Positions 8,976 to 17,591 of a DNA stretch of 64,000 nucleotides are shown here, piece after piece (within the stretch, counting starts at the first letter, position 1; each line of letters begins with the position of its first letter). The notes beneath the pieces were generated by a model. The model was given only the letters and a program-made list of their open reading frames with translations, was not told the origin of the DNA and did not search any database. Source of the stretch: Pelagibacteraceae bacterium (lineage in GTDB: Bacteria > Pseudomonadota > Alphaproteobacteria > GCA-002720895); contig PBCY01000020.1 in NCBI GenBank assembly GCA_002717245.1, positions 46,191 through 110,190 of the forward strand, in the 5' to 3' direction. A program made the translations under genes and the position numbers.

Positions 8976-9917
8976 TTAAAAATAATTTTTTAAATCATTT
9001 ATTTGAAAAAATTTTAGTTTATTTAGGTATTCTTTTGGATTTTTTTTATATTTTAATGGAATTTTTTTATTTTGAAGGTCCATTAATCTTGATAAATAAA
9101 ATCTTAAACTACTTGCTCTTAAGAATAAATTAAGATTTTTAATTTCTTGAGTACTTATTTTTCTAATAGAATTATAGCCTTTAATCAATAATTTCATCTT
9201 TCTTATATTTATTTTTTTTTCAAAACACCAAGCATTTATACATATTGCAATGTCATAACAAAAGAAATCACAACAAGCGTTAGATAGATCTATTATTCCA
9301 ATAATTTTTTTGTTTTTAAAAAAAACATTATCTGGAAAAAGATCACCATGAATAATTCCAGAAGGTAGTTTTTTTGGCCAATTTCTTTTTAAAAACTTAA
9401 TTTCATTATTAAGAAAATTAATTTCTTCTTTTTTTAATTTTATTTTTTTTAATAACTTACTCCATTCATTTAAAGAAAAGTCATTTCTTCTTTTTTTTTT
9501 AAAATTCTTAGTTTTAATATGAAGTAAGCCTAATTCTTTACCTAATTGATAGCAATCATTTGCGGTATTTTTTTTTTTTATCTTTCCATTTACGAAGTTA
9601 GTTATTGTGTATTGTTTTTTTTTATAAGAACTTAATTGTTTTTCATAGTTATTATAAATTATATTTGGACAAGGAAATTTTTTTTTGATTAAAAAATTTA
9701 TTAATTCTATAAAAAAAGATAAATTTTTATTTTTAATTCTTTCAGTAATTTTATTCTCGAATATTGTTAGAATAAATTTATTATTTTTTATTTTAAATAA
9801 ATAATTTGTGTTTTCTATTCCTTCATTTATTCCTTTAAAATAATCTATTTTTCCAAGAGAATAATTATTTAAATAATTCTTAAAATCATTTTTGTTAATT
9901 TTTGTATAATATGCCAA
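8976..9917 (-). CDS. thrB: Homoserine kinase (aminoglycoside-phosphotransferase fold)
   Basis: Phosphorylates homoserine to O-phosphohomoserine, the substrate of ThrC. This is the alphaproteobacterial ThrB type with a protein-kinase-like APH fold, not the GHMP type. Evidence: GINEGIENTNYLF in the N-lobe, ITNFVNG hinge, catalytic loop GIIHGDLFPDNVFF and metal-binding GIIDLSNACCDFFCYDIA. Length 313 aa matches. It sits between the F0 ATP synthase cluster (37-bp gap) and rnhA. The threonine genes are thus split between this site and thrC about 4 kb away on the other strand. Confidence 0.93.
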   Translation of the reverse strand: MAYYTKINKNDFKNYLNNYSLGKIDYFKGINEGIENTNYLFKIKNNKFILTIFENKITERIKNKNLSFFIELINFLIKKKFPCPNIIYNNYEKQLSSYKKKQYTITNFVNGKIKKKNTANDCYQLGKELGLLHIKTKNFKKKRRNDFSLNEWSKLLKKIKLKKEEINFLNNEIKFLKRNWPKKLPSGIIHGDLFPDNVFFKNKKIIGIIDLSNACCDFFCYDIAICINAWCFEKKINIRKMKLLIKGYNSIRKISTQEIKNLNLFLRASSLRFYLSRLMDLQNKKIPLKYKKNPKEYLNKLKFFQINDLKNYF

Positions 9918-9954
9918 TTTAATATTTATAAATTGTGACGAAAGTCATAGTTAT

Positions 9955-10479
9955 TTATAAACTTTTACTTTTTTTTTTATTGAATAAATTTGTTACAGAT
10001 TGAGCAATAAGATTTGTTTGATCTATATCTTTTTCTTTTTCAAACAACTCAAGAATACTCTTCATTGATACTTTTAATGCCATTTTTTTTATATCTAAAA
10101 TAGCTTGATTTCTTGATTGTTCAATTCTATCTATAATTTTTTTATTTGATCTTTGTTTATTAATTTTTTCGTCATCTAAAAGTTTTTTTTTAATTAGCTC
10201 AGCTTCCTCATTGGCATTTTTTATAATTTTTTCTTTATCATTTATTAGTTTTTTTAGATTTTTTTTTGCTTCTATTAAATTTATTTCAGCTTCTTCTTTT
10301 AATTTTTTTGCTTCATCAATTCTTTTTTTAATTTCTTCAATTCTTTTATCTAATGATTTTATAATTATTTCTTTACTTTTTTTATAAGATAGAGCTATAA
10401 AAATAGCAAAAGCTACTGCGACCCAAAAAGATTCGCTATGAAGAAGACTGGAAATTATACTATTATCAGGAACTTTCAT
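9955..10479 (-). CDS. atpF: F0F1 ATP synthase subunit b
   Basis: One of two different peripheral-stalk subunits that hold F1 to the membrane sector. One N-terminal transmembrane helix (HSESFWVAVAFAIFIALSY, about residues 14-32) is followed by a long charged coiled coil rich in Lys, Glu and Ile. Length 174 aa fits subunit b. It overlaps the upstream b' gene by 14 bp and ends the atpI-B-E-F'-F cluster. As in other alphaproteobacteria, the F1 genes are elsewhere. Assignment of b versus b' is based on order and on the short polar N-terminus before the helix. Confidence 0.93.
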   Translation of the reverse strand: MKVPDNSIISSLLHSESFWVAVAFAIFIALSYKKSKEIIIKSLDKRIEEIKKRIDEAKKLKEEAEINLIEAKKNLKKLINDKEKIIKNANEEAELIKKKLLDDEKINKQRSNKKIIDRIEQSRNQAILDIKKMALKVSMKSILELFEKEKDIDQTNLIAQSVTNLFNKKKSKSL

Positions 10480-10972
10480 TTCTAATATTTTTTAAATTAT
10501 TCTTTATTATTTGTTTCAGTTTATTTTTTTTTACATTTTTGTTATTTGATATTTTTTTGATAATTTCTTGCGATAAATTAAATGCAATCTTATTGATTTC
10601 TTTTAAAACCTTTTCTTTTTTTTTAAAAATATTTTTTTCATCTTTTTCTAATTTTTTTTCAAGTTTATTTTTTAGAATTTGGTTATTTTCATTTATTTTT
10701 TTATTTATATTAATTCTTAAATTGTTTATTATTTCTCTTGCTTCTGTTTCTGTATCATTTTTAATCTTTTCTATTTCATCGTTAATGATTTCTGTATCTC
10801 TATAAAGTTGTTCTGAAATATGAATATTATTTTTAATTTCATTTTCTCTATTTTTAATTACAGAGGATATCCTTGGAACTATTACTTTAGCCATTATTAT
10901 GTAAAGTATTAAAAAACTTACAACAAGCCAAAAGATTTGACTTGGAAAAGTTGAAATTTCCAATTGCGGCAT
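10466..10972 (-). CDS. atpF': F0F1 ATP synthase subunit b' (second b-type subunit)
   Basis: Second, non-identical stalk subunit found in alphaproteobacteria and phototrophs; b and b' form a heterodimer. Starts MPQLEISTFPSQIFWLVVSF, the standard b' opening, with one membrane helix (about residues 12-32) followed by IVPRISSVIKNRENEI and a long coiled coil. Length 168 aa is normal. Positioned between atpE (18-bp gap) and atpF (14-bp overlap). The plus-strand 88-aa ORF in the track is a shadow of this coiled coil. Confidence 0.94.
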   Translation of the reverse strand: MPQLEISTFPSQIFWLVVSFLILYIIMAKVIVPRISSVIKNRENEIKNNIHISEQLYRDTEIINDEIEKIKNDTETEAREIINNLRININKKINENNQILKNKLEKKLEKDEKNIFKKKEKVLKEINKIAFNLSQEIIKKISNNKNVKKNKLKQIIKNNLKNIRNESS

Positions 10973-10990
10973 TTTTTAAATCCTAAAAAA

Positions 10991-11215
10991 TTATAAAAAT
11001 AGAACTAAAAATGCAATTAATAAAGCATATAAGGCCACTGCTTCTACCAATGCAAATCCTAACATCCCCATTGGAAATACTTGTGGTCTAGCAGACGGGT
11101 TTCTTGCGATAGCAGATATAAGTGATGCAAAAATATGCCCAATACCCGCTCCTACTCCTCCAAGTCCTATAACCGCAAGTCCTGCTCCGATTAATTTAGC
11201 TGCTTCTACTTCCAT
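10991..11215 (-). CDS. atpE: F0F1 ATP synthase subunit c
   Basis: Forms the proton-driven c-ring. The 74-aa hairpin has a glycine-rich first helix (GAGLAVIGLGGVGAGIGHIF), the polar loop ARNPSARP contacting F1, and a second helix with the ion-carrying carboxylate Glu58 in GFALVEAVALYALL. No extra polar residues of the sodium-binding type stand out next to Glu58, so proton coupling is the likely mode. The gene has an unusually strong Shine-Dalgarno sequence for this window, in keeping with the many c copies needed per enzyme. Confidence 0.97.
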   Translation of the reverse strand: MEVEAAKLIGAGLAVIGLGGVGAGIGHIFASLISAIARNPSARPQVFPMGMLGFALVEAVALYALLIAFLVLFL

Positions 11216-11223
11216 ATTTTATT

Positions 11224-11229
11224 CCTCCT
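11224..11229 (-). promoter_or_regulatory. Strong Shine-Dalgarno of atpE
   Basis: AGGAGG on the minus strand, 8 nt before the atpE ATG. Most genes in this AT-rich window have weak or no visible Shine-Dalgarno, so this full-length site stands out. It fits the need for many copies of subunit c relative to its operon partners. Confidence 0.7.
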
Positions 11230-11232
11230 AAG

Positions 11233-11955
11233 TTAATGTAGATTAATAGCGTCATTTAAATATAAACAAGTTAATACAGTAAATACATAAGCTTGTAAAA
11301 AAGCAACAAGAACTTCAAAAGCGGTTAAAGCAACATCAACAAATAATGGCGCAATACCAAACACTCCTAAAGAGAATATAAATCCTGCAAAAACTTTTAA
11401 CATTGTATGTCCAGCCATCATATTGGCAAATAATCTTATAGATAAGCTAACTGGTCTAGATAAATAAGATATTACTTCAATTGGTATCATTAATGGCAAC
11501 ATTACCATCGGTACACCTTTTGGAACAAATAGTCCAAAAAATTTAAAGCCGTGCATTAATATTCCAATTATAGTTACAAACAAAAAAATGAACATTGCTA
11601 ATACAAAAGTAACAATTATATGGCTAGTAAAAGTAAAACTATAAGGTAATAAACCTAATAAATTTCCAAACAAAATAAATGTGAATAATGTAAATATAAG
11701 TGAAAAAAATTTTTGACCTTTATTTCCAATATTATCATTAATCATATTAGCGATAAATTCATAAAAAATTTCAGAAATACTTTGTAACCGGCTAGGGATA
11801 ATACTTTTTTTTTTAATAGATGAAATTAATAAAATTGAAATAACAGAAATTGTTAAAATCATAAACATTGACGAATTAGTGAATGAAATATCAATATTAT
11901 TTAAATTAATAGGAAATATTTCTTTTATTTCAAATTGATGTATTGGATCTGCCAT
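11233..11955 (-). CDS. atpB: F0F1 ATP synthase subunit a
   Basis: Membrane subunit with the two proton half-channels beside the c-ring. Multiple hydrophobic helices, the essential Arg in PVSLSIRLFANMMAGH and the C-terminal EVLVAFLQAYVFTVLTCLYLNDA with conserved Glu/Gln residues are all visible. Length 240 aa is normal. It starts MADPIHQFEI, a standard alphaproteobacterial opening. Placed between atpI (19-bp gap) and atpE (17-bp gap). Confidence 0.97.
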   Translation of the reverse strand: MADPIHQFEIKEIFPINLNNIDISFTNSSMFMILTISVISILLISSIKKKSIIPSRLQSISEIFYEFIANMINDNIGNKGQKFFSLIFTLFTFILFGNLLGLLPYSFTFTSHIIVTFVLAMFIFLFVTIIGILMHGFKFFGLFVPKGVPMVMLPLMIPIEVISYLSRPVSLSIRLFANMMAGHTMLKVFAGFIFSLGVFGIAPLFVDVALTAFEVLVAFLQAYVFTVLTCLYLNDAINLH

Positions 11956-11974
11956 AATAAAAAAAAAAAATTAT

Positions 11975-12283
11975 TTAATGCAATTTATCATTTTTTTTTT
12001 TAAAACCAACCTCAAATCCTAATCTTTTTACAGATCTAAAAACATTAAAAATTCCTGATGCAAAACCAAGAATTAAAAAAATTATTAAAAAAATTGGTTT
12101 AGTTTGAAAATAGTTATCAAGAATAATTCCAATAACAACACCCACTATGATTGCTGAAATTAGTTCTACTCCTGATTTTAAAAAGATTCCTAAATCTTTA
12201 AAACTATTCTTTTTTTTAATTTTTTTATTTGAAAGCTTTAGGGTTTCAAGTTTTTTACCAAAATCTTTAAGTTTTTTCTTCAA
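11975..12283 (-). CDS. atpI: ATP synthase protein I (AtpI)
   Basis: Small membrane protein that aids c-ring assembly. The N-terminal third is very Lys-rich; two transmembrane helices follow (about residues 36-57 and 62-82) with family features SGVELISAIIVGVVIGIILDNYF and LGFASGIFNVFRSV given here in parts. Length 102 aa matches. It is the first F0 gene and lies only 5 bp after smc, so the ATP synthase genes seem to be transcribed together with a chromosome-structure gene. Confidence 0.88.
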   Translation of the reverse strand: MKKKLKDFGKKLETLKLSNKKIKKKNSFKDLGIFLKSGVELISAIIVGVVIGIILDNYFQTKPIFLIIFLILGFASGIFNVFRSVKRLGFEVGFKKKNDKLH

Positions 12284-12288
12284 TATTT

Positions 12289-14742
12289 TTAACTAACTTC
12301 TCTAAGTTTTTGAGCTTCTTCTAGTTTAACAGAAATTAATTTTGAAATGCCAGTTTCTGCCATTGTTACACCGTATAGCCTATCCATATGCGCCATTGTA
12401 ATAGGATTATGTGTAATTAGAATAAACTTTGTTAAGGTTTCTTGATTAATTTTTTTTATTACTTTACAGTATTTTTCTATATTTATATCATCTAATGGAG
12501 CATCAACCTCGTCTAAAACACAAATCGGAGAAGGGTTCTGTAAAAAAACTGCTAAAATTAAAGCTGTTGCTGCCATTGTTTTTTCTCCACCAGATAATAG
12601 CGATAAAGTATTCATTTTTTTTCCTGGAGGTGAAGCAAAAACTTCTAGTCCAGATAACAACGGATCTGATGATCCAACCATTTTTAAATAAGCTTTTCCA
12701 CCATTAAAGAACTGTGTAAAAAGTTCTATAAAATTTTTATTTACACCATCGAAACATTTGTGGATTTTTTCACGGCCTTCTTTATTTATATTGGAGATGG
12801 TTTCTCTTAATTTTAATATTGCTTTTTCTACATCAATTTTATCATTAATCATTTTTTCAATTTTTTTATTTGTTTCTTTAGCTTCATTCTCTGCAGCAAA
12901 ATTTATTGGTCCAATATTATCAAATTTTCTTTTTTCTGAATTAAGGTCATTTTGTAAAATATTTTTTGCAGGCAAGTCTTCGATTTTAATATCTTCTTTT
13001 TTTAAAATCTCTTCATTTAATTTTAATGAAAAATTATTTTCACTTTCTTCATAAGCATTAACTAGATCATTTTTTAAATATTCTAAATCTGTTTCTAGTC
13101 TAGTTTTCTCTTCATGGCTTTTTATTTTTTTTTCAGAATTAATTTTTATTTTCTCATCTATTTCTTTAGTTTGTTCTGGGTCAACTATAACTTCTTTACT
13201 TAAACTATTAATTTTTTCATCTAATAATATTATTTTTGATTCTAGGTTAGAATTTTTTTTTTTTATTTCTTCTGGTTTATTTTTAAGATTTTCTAATTCA
13301 TTATTTGTAAATTTTTCTCTTTCCATTAAATCATTCATATGTTTTTTAGTATCTTCAATTCTTTTGCTCCATTTGGCGTGCTCTTCTTCAAAATCAAATA
13401 TTTTATCTAAATTAGTTAATTTAGAAAAATTATTCTTTATACCTGTAAAGGATGTAAATATATTATTAATTTTTTCAGAAATTATATCGAAAGTATTTTT
13501 GATTGGGTTTATTAATTCTTTATTTTTACTTATTAAGTCATTAATTTTAGAATTTAATTCATTCGATTTTGAAATAATAAATTCAATTTTTTTTATTTCA
13601 TTTTCTATATCTTTTTTTAAATTAATAAAATTTTCTTTATCACTATTTTTTTCCGTATTTGATATTTTCATATCTAATTCTTTTGTTTCATTAAATATAT
13701 TTTTTTGAAGTTTAGATAATGAAAAATTTGCATCTTCAAGAAATTTTTTCTCTCTTAAAATATCTTCAGATAGTTGTGTTAATCTATTTTTTAAATTATC
13801 TTTTTGAATAGAAATTCTATTGATTTCATCTAAATTCTTTTGTTTTTCTATAAGGTGATTTTGTTTTTCAATTTTTAAATCATTTAATTCTTTATTTTTT
13901 TCAGTATTTTTACTTAAAAATTTGTTTTTTTCATTTTTATAATTTTCTAATAAGTCATCAATTTCATTTATTTCGGAATTTATTTTTTCAAGTTTTTCAC
14001 TTTTTTTATTTATTTTATCTATATTGCTAATGCATCTAATTTTTATAAGTGTAATTTCTAAATTATTTATTTTATCTTTTACTGTTTTATATTTTTCCGC
14101 TTCTTTTACTTGTTTTGAAAGTATTTTGTATTGGTCTTTATGTGTCTTAATAATATCATCCAATCTTGAAAGATTAACTTCAGCAGATTTTAATTTTAAT
14201 TCAGCTTCGTGCCTTCTTGCATGTAGACCAGTAATTCCAGCTGCTTCTTCTAAAAGAATTCTTCTTTCTTCTGGTTTTGATGATATTAACCTATGCACTT
14301 GCCCTTGTGCCACAATAGAAGTTGTATCAGGGCCTGAAGACGCATCTGCAAATAATAAATGCACGTCTTTAGCTCTCACTGTTTTGTTATTTATGTAGTA
14401 GGTTGACCCTTTTTCTCTTTCAATTTTTCTTTTAATTTCTATTGTTTCGTAACTATTAAATAATTCAGGAGCTTTTTTTTTTTTATTATCTATTGTTATT
14501 TCAATTTCAGCTAAATCATTTTGTGGTCTTATTGATGTTCCATTGAATATAACATCATCCATTCCTTTTCCTCGCATTTCTTTAGGTGATGTTTCACCCA
14601 TTATCCATTTAAGAGCATCTACTATGTTTGATTTTCCACATCCATTTGGTCCAACAATACCAGTTAAGCCTTTTTCTATATTTAATTCAGTTTTATCAAC
14701 AAATGATTTAAAGCCAGTTATTTTTAGTTTTGTAAAATCCAT
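12289..14742 (-). CDS. smc: Chromosome segregation protein SMC, short form without a recognisable hinge
   Basis: ABC-type ATPase that organises and separates chromosomes. Head motifs are complete: N-terminal TGFKSFVD, Walker A GPNGCGKSNIVDALKWIMGE (residues 31-38 core), the ATSIVAQG-type Q-loop region, the signature LSGGEKTMAATAL and Walker B VLDEVDAPLDD. At 817 aa it is much shorter than the usual 1,100-1,200. The stretch between the heads is nearly all Lys/Glu/Asn-rich coiled coil; I cannot find the globular glycine-containing hinge of about 150-200 residues. Overlapping plus-strand ORFs in the track are shadows. It lies 1 bp after the DsbA-like gene. Confidence 0.93.
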   Translation of the reverse strand: MDFTKLKITGFKSFVDKTELNIEKGLTGIVGPNGCGKSNIVDALKWIMGETSPKEMRGKGMDDVIFNGTSIRPQNDLAEIEITIDNKKKKAPELFNSYETIEIKRKIEREKGSTYYINNKTVRAKDVHLLFADASSGPDTTSIVAQGQVHRLISSKPEERRILLEEAAGITGLHARRHEAELKLKSAEVNLSRLDDIIKTHKDQYKILSKQVKEAEKYKTVKDKINNLEITLIKIRCISNIDKINKKSEKLEKINSEINEIDDLLENYKNEKNKFLSKNTEKNKELNDLKIEKQNHLIEKQKNLDEINRISIQKDNLKNRLTQLSEDILREKKFLEDANFSLSKLQKNIFNETKELDMKISNTEKNSDKENFINLKKDIENEIKKIEFIISKSNELNSKINDLISKNKELINPIKNTFDIISEKINNIFTSFTGIKNNFSKLTNLDKIFDFEEEHAKWSKRIEDTKKHMNDLMEREKFTNNELENLKNKPEEIKKKNSNLESKIILLDEKINSLSKEVIVDPEQTKEIDEKIKINSEKKIKSHEEKTRLETDLEYLKNDLVNAYEESENNFSLKLNEEILKKEDIKIEDLPAKNILQNDLNSEKRKFDNIGPINFAAENEAKETNKKIEKMINDKIDVEKAILKLRETISNINKEGREKIHKCFDGVNKNFIELFTQFFNGGKAYLKMVGSSDPLLSGLEVFASPPGKKMNTLSLLSGGEKTMAATALILAVFLQNPSPICVLDEVDAPLDDINIEKYCKVIKKINQETLTKFILITHNPITMAHMDRLYGVTMAETGISKLISVKLEEAQKLREVS

Positions 14743-14743
14743 A

Positions 14744-15337
14744 TTAATTAATTAATTTTATAATAATTTTTTCAAAATTTTCATAACTCATTGCACTATA
14801 TTTTTTTTCATTAATTATAAATGAAGGAGTAGAATTTATATTATATTTTTCTTCAGCTAGAGTTCTTGTTTTTATTATCTCATCAACTAATTTCTCATCT
14901 GTGAAGCATGAGTTAATTTTATCTTCCTTTAACCCTGCAAGCTTGCCAATATTTGTAAGTTTTTCTATAAATGAGTCATCATTTGATATCCATTTTTTTT
15001 GAGTATTTAGAATCAATTTAACAAAATCAAAATATTTTTCTTTAGGAGCACATTTAGCAAGAACCGATGCAAATAACGCTTGTTTATCTAAAGGAAAATC
15101 TCTATAAATAAATTTAATTTTATTTGTATCAATAAAATTCTTTTTTATTTCTGGATAAATTTCTTTATGAAAAGTAGCACAATGATTACATGTCATTGAC
15201 GCATATTCAATTATTATTACTTTTGCTTCTGCGTTTCCTACAAATGCTTCATTTTCTGTTTTTGCATTAGAAATTTGTGATTTTGAGAAAACAATTAAAA
15301 TTAATATAATTAAATATTTGCAAATATTGTATTTCAT
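14744..15337 (-). CDS. DsbA-family thiol:disulfide oxidoreductase
   Basis: Periplasmic thioredoxin-fold protein. A signal peptide (residues 1-25, ending near SNAKT) precedes the DSBA-like domain with active-site CNHC in ASMTCNHCATFHKEIYP, followed by FIYRDFPLDKQA and the cis-Pro loop STPSFIINEKKYS. Length 197 aa is normal. It resembles the DsbA-like proteins that sit next to smc and DUF721 in many alphaproteobacteria. Whether it oxidises substrates or acts as isomerase is not decidable here; the DsbD-like reductase in this window could keep some such protein reduced. Confidence 0.9.
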   Translation of the reverse strand: MKYNICKYLIILILIVFSKSQISNAKTENEAFVGNAEAKVIIIEYASMTCNHCATFHKEIYPEIKKNFIDTNKIKFIYRDFPLDKQALFASVLAKCAPKEKYFDFVKLILNTQKKWISNDDSFIEKLTNIGKLAGLKEDKINSCFTDEKLVDEIIKTRTLAEEKYNINSTPSFIINEKKYSAMSYENFEKIIIKLIN

Positions 15338-15403
15338 TTATTTTTTACCACTATATATAGTATAATTATAAAATTAATATCTTTGTGGGCAAGTTTTAAT
15401 TTA

Positions 15404-15865
15404 CTAATCAAATAAAGTTTTGTTTAGTCTTTTCAAAGCATTTTTTAAAGAATTTTTTTTTAATTTATTAACTTCTTTTAAGTCTATTTTTTTTTTATTT
15501 TTTTTTACAAATTCTTTTTTTTTATAGTTATTTTCTACTTTAAAATCTTGTACTATGCTAATTTTGCTTATGGCTTTGTAACCAAAGTACTGGTTTAACT
15601 TTTCAATAATTTCTTCATTTTTAAACTCGATTTCCATTGATTTACCACGAGATGTTTTTAAGAAGATAATTCCATTTGAATTATTAATATTTTGAAAAGA
15701 AACTTTAATTGGCCAACAAAATTCTGCAATGTTATTTCCAATAATTTTTTTCCAATTTTTTATTAATGAAATTTCAATAAAATTTTTTTCTTTAACTTTT
15801 TTATCAATAATTTTAGGAAGACTACTACTAATTTTTTTAAAATAACTTTGTTTTCTTTCTTTCAT
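15404..15865 (-). CDS. DUF721 (DciA-like) protein
   Basis: A 153-aa DUF721 protein. This family includes DciA, a loader of the replicative helicase in bacteria without DnaC. Visible features: an N-terminal SLPKIIDKKVKEK, the core LIKNWKKIIGNNIAEFCWPIKVSF and LKTSRGKSMEIEFKNEEIIEKLNQYFG, then a very Lys-rich tail. The order ccrM / DUF721 / dsbA-like / smc is a recurring alphaproteobacterial neighbourhood. A 66-bp gap downstream precedes the DsbA-like start. Function as helicase loader is by family analogy. Confidence 0.8.
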   Translation of the reverse strand: MKERKQSYFKKISSSLPKIIDKKVKEKNFIEISLIKNWKKIIGNNIAEFCWPIKVSFQNINNSNGIIFLKTSRGKSMEIEFKNEEIIEKLNQYFGYKAISKISIVQDFKVENNYKKKEFVKKNKKKIDLKEVNKLKKNSLKNALKRLNKTLFD

Positions 15866-15870
15866 TTAAC

Positions 15871-16956
15871 CTAAGTTAATTGCAATTCTGATCTAATTTT
15901 TTCTCTTAGAATATCTATACTTATAGAATTATTTTTTTCATTCTTATACCAAAATGTCCAACCGTTACATGATGGTAAATTTAATAAGTTAGCTGCAACA
16001 CTATGTATTGACCCCTTAAAATTTTCTGCAATTAATGAGCCGTCAACTCTTACTTTTGCATACCACTTTTTATTTATATCATGAAGTAAATCACCTGGTT
16101 TTATTAAATTAAATTCTATTAAATTTCCAAAAGGAATTCTTTTTTGTTGTCTTTTTTCATTAACTTTAAGCATATTTTTATTTTTTAAAGGTTTAATTAA
16201 ATCAATTCTTTTTTTTGCGAATTTAATATATTTTTTTTCACTTTCTATTCCTATGAATTTTCTATTATATTTTTTTGCCACAGAGCCAATAGTTCCAGTT
16301 CCAAAAAAAGGATCTAAAACTACATCTCCAGGATTAGTTACAGATAATAAAATTCTAGCAATTAAAGATTCAGGTTTTTGTGTAGGGTGTACTTTTTTGC
16401 CTTTATATTTTAATCTTTCAGAACCATTACATATTGGAAAAGTCCAGTCACTTCTCATTTGTAAGTCATCATTGAGAGATTTCATAAGATTATAATTAAA
16501 TGTATATTTTGAATTTTTATTTTTTGAACACCAAATTAAAGTTTCATGAGCATTTGAGAATCTAGTACCTCTAAAATTTGGCATAGGATTAGTTTTTATC
16601 CAAACAATGTCATTTAAAATCCAGAAATTTAAGTCCTGCAATATTTTTCCAATTCTAAAAATATTGTGGTATGTTCCTATTACCCATATTGTTCCATTAT
16701 CTTTTAGTAATCTTTTTGCTGAAGATAACCATTCTTTTGTAAAATTATCATATTTTTCAAAACTTTCGAATTTATCCCATTTATTTCTTACACCATTTAC
16801 TTTAGATTGGTCAGGCCTTTTTAAATCTTTTTCTAATTGAAGATTATATGGAGGGTCAGCAAATATTAAATCAACTGATTTATCAGGTAATTTTTTCATT
16901 TCTTTAATACAATTACCTAAATATATTTTATTAAGTGCTAGATTTTTAATTTTCAT
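15871..16956 (-). CDS. ccrM: CcrM-type adenine-N6 DNA methyltransferase
   Basis: Beta-class methyltransferase expected to methylate the A of GANTC, a cell-cycle mark in alphaproteobacteria. Catalytic motif IV DPPYNLQL starts at residue 34; the SAM-binding motif DPFFGTGTIG is near residues 216-224, the order typical of the beta class. The C-terminal domain (about 265-361) with WYAKVRVDGSLI and SCNGWTFWYKNE is the extra DNA-recognition domain specific to alphaproteobacterial CcrM. Length 361 aa is normal. No restriction partner is nearby, so it is an orphan housekeeping enzyme. It follows rnhB by 18 bp. Confidence 0.95.
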   Translation of the reverse strand: MKIKNLALNKIYLGNCIKEMKKLPDKSVDLIFADPPYNLQLEKDLKRPDQSKVNGVRNKWDKFESFEKYDNFTKEWLSSAKRLLKDNGTIWVIGTYHNIFRIGKILQDLNFWILNDIVWIKTNPMPNFRGTRFSNAHETLIWCSKNKNSKYTFNYNLMKSLNDDLQMRSDWTFPICNGSERLKYKGKKVHPTQKPESLIARILLSVTNPGDVVLDPFFGTGTIGSVAKKYNRKFIGIESEKKYIKFAKKRIDLIKPLKNKNMLKVNEKRQQKRIPFGNLIEFNLIKPGDLLHDINKKWYAKVRVDGSLIAENFKGSIHSVAANLLNLPSCNGWTFWYKNEKNNSISIDILREKIRSELQLT

Positions 16957-16974
16957 TTTGATCCCGATTGTTAA

Positions 16975-17589
16975 TTATCTTATCATTTTTATTATTGGTT
17001 TAAAAGATTTTCTATGATGAGGGGTTATCCCTAATAATTTAATTTTGTTTATATGTATTTTTGTTCCGTAACCTGAATTTTTATGCCAAAAAAAATTTGG
17101 GTATTTGTAAGATAATTTTTTCATTAAATTATCTCTTACAACTTTAGCAATTATTGAAGCAGATGCTATAGATATAGATTTATTATCACCATTTTTTATA
17201 GCTTCGACTTTTGCTTTTATTTTTGGCTTGTAAATACCATCAACTAATACAAAATCAGCATCAATTTTTAAAGAAGAATATGCTCTTTCCATAGCTATTA
17301 AAGATGCTTGTAGAATATTCTTTTCTTCAATTTCTTTAACACTTGCCGCACCAATTCCAAAATTAATAATTTTTATTAGGATTTTATATAATTTTTCTCT
17401 AACTTTTTTTGAGATTTTTTTTGAGTCATTAATTTTTATTATATCTGGGTATTTTTCTAAAAAATTTTTCCATAAAGATCTTTTTATATATACGGCAACA
17501 GCTACTACAGGCCCAGCAAGAGTTCCTCTCCCAACTTCATCGATTCCAACAATAATTTCTCCAAACTTTTTTTCTATATCGAAATTCAT
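16975..17589 (-). CDS. rnhB: Ribonuclease HII
   Basis: Removes single ribonucleotides and RNA from DNA duplexes. Active-site motifs: VGIDEVGRGTLAGPVVAVAV at the N-terminus, NDSKKISKKVRE, and Asp in DFVLVDGIY; the C-terminal ASIIAKVVRDNLM and NSGYGTKIH blocks are also present. Length 204 aa is standard. It lies between moaB (2-bp gap) and ccrM on the minus strand, an order shared by many alphaproteobacteria. Confidence 0.96.
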   Translation of the reverse strand: MNFDIEKKFGEIIVGIDEVGRGTLAGPVVAVAVYIKRSLWKNFLEKYPDIIKINDSKKISKKVREKLYKILIKIINFGIGAASVKEIEEKNILQASLIAMERAYSSLKIDADFVLVDGIYKPKIKAKVEAIKNGDNKSISIASASIIAKVVRDNLMKKLSYKYPNFFWHKNSGYGTKIHINKIKLLGITPHHRKSFKPIIKMIR

Positions 17590-17591
17590 TA

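Noticed and set aside
13364-13708. Plus-strand ORFs inside smc (12495, 12758, 13364, 14024, 14543)
   Set aside because: Hydrophobic shadows caused by the Lys/Glu-rich coiled coil read on the opposite strand; the minus frame has full SMC motifs.
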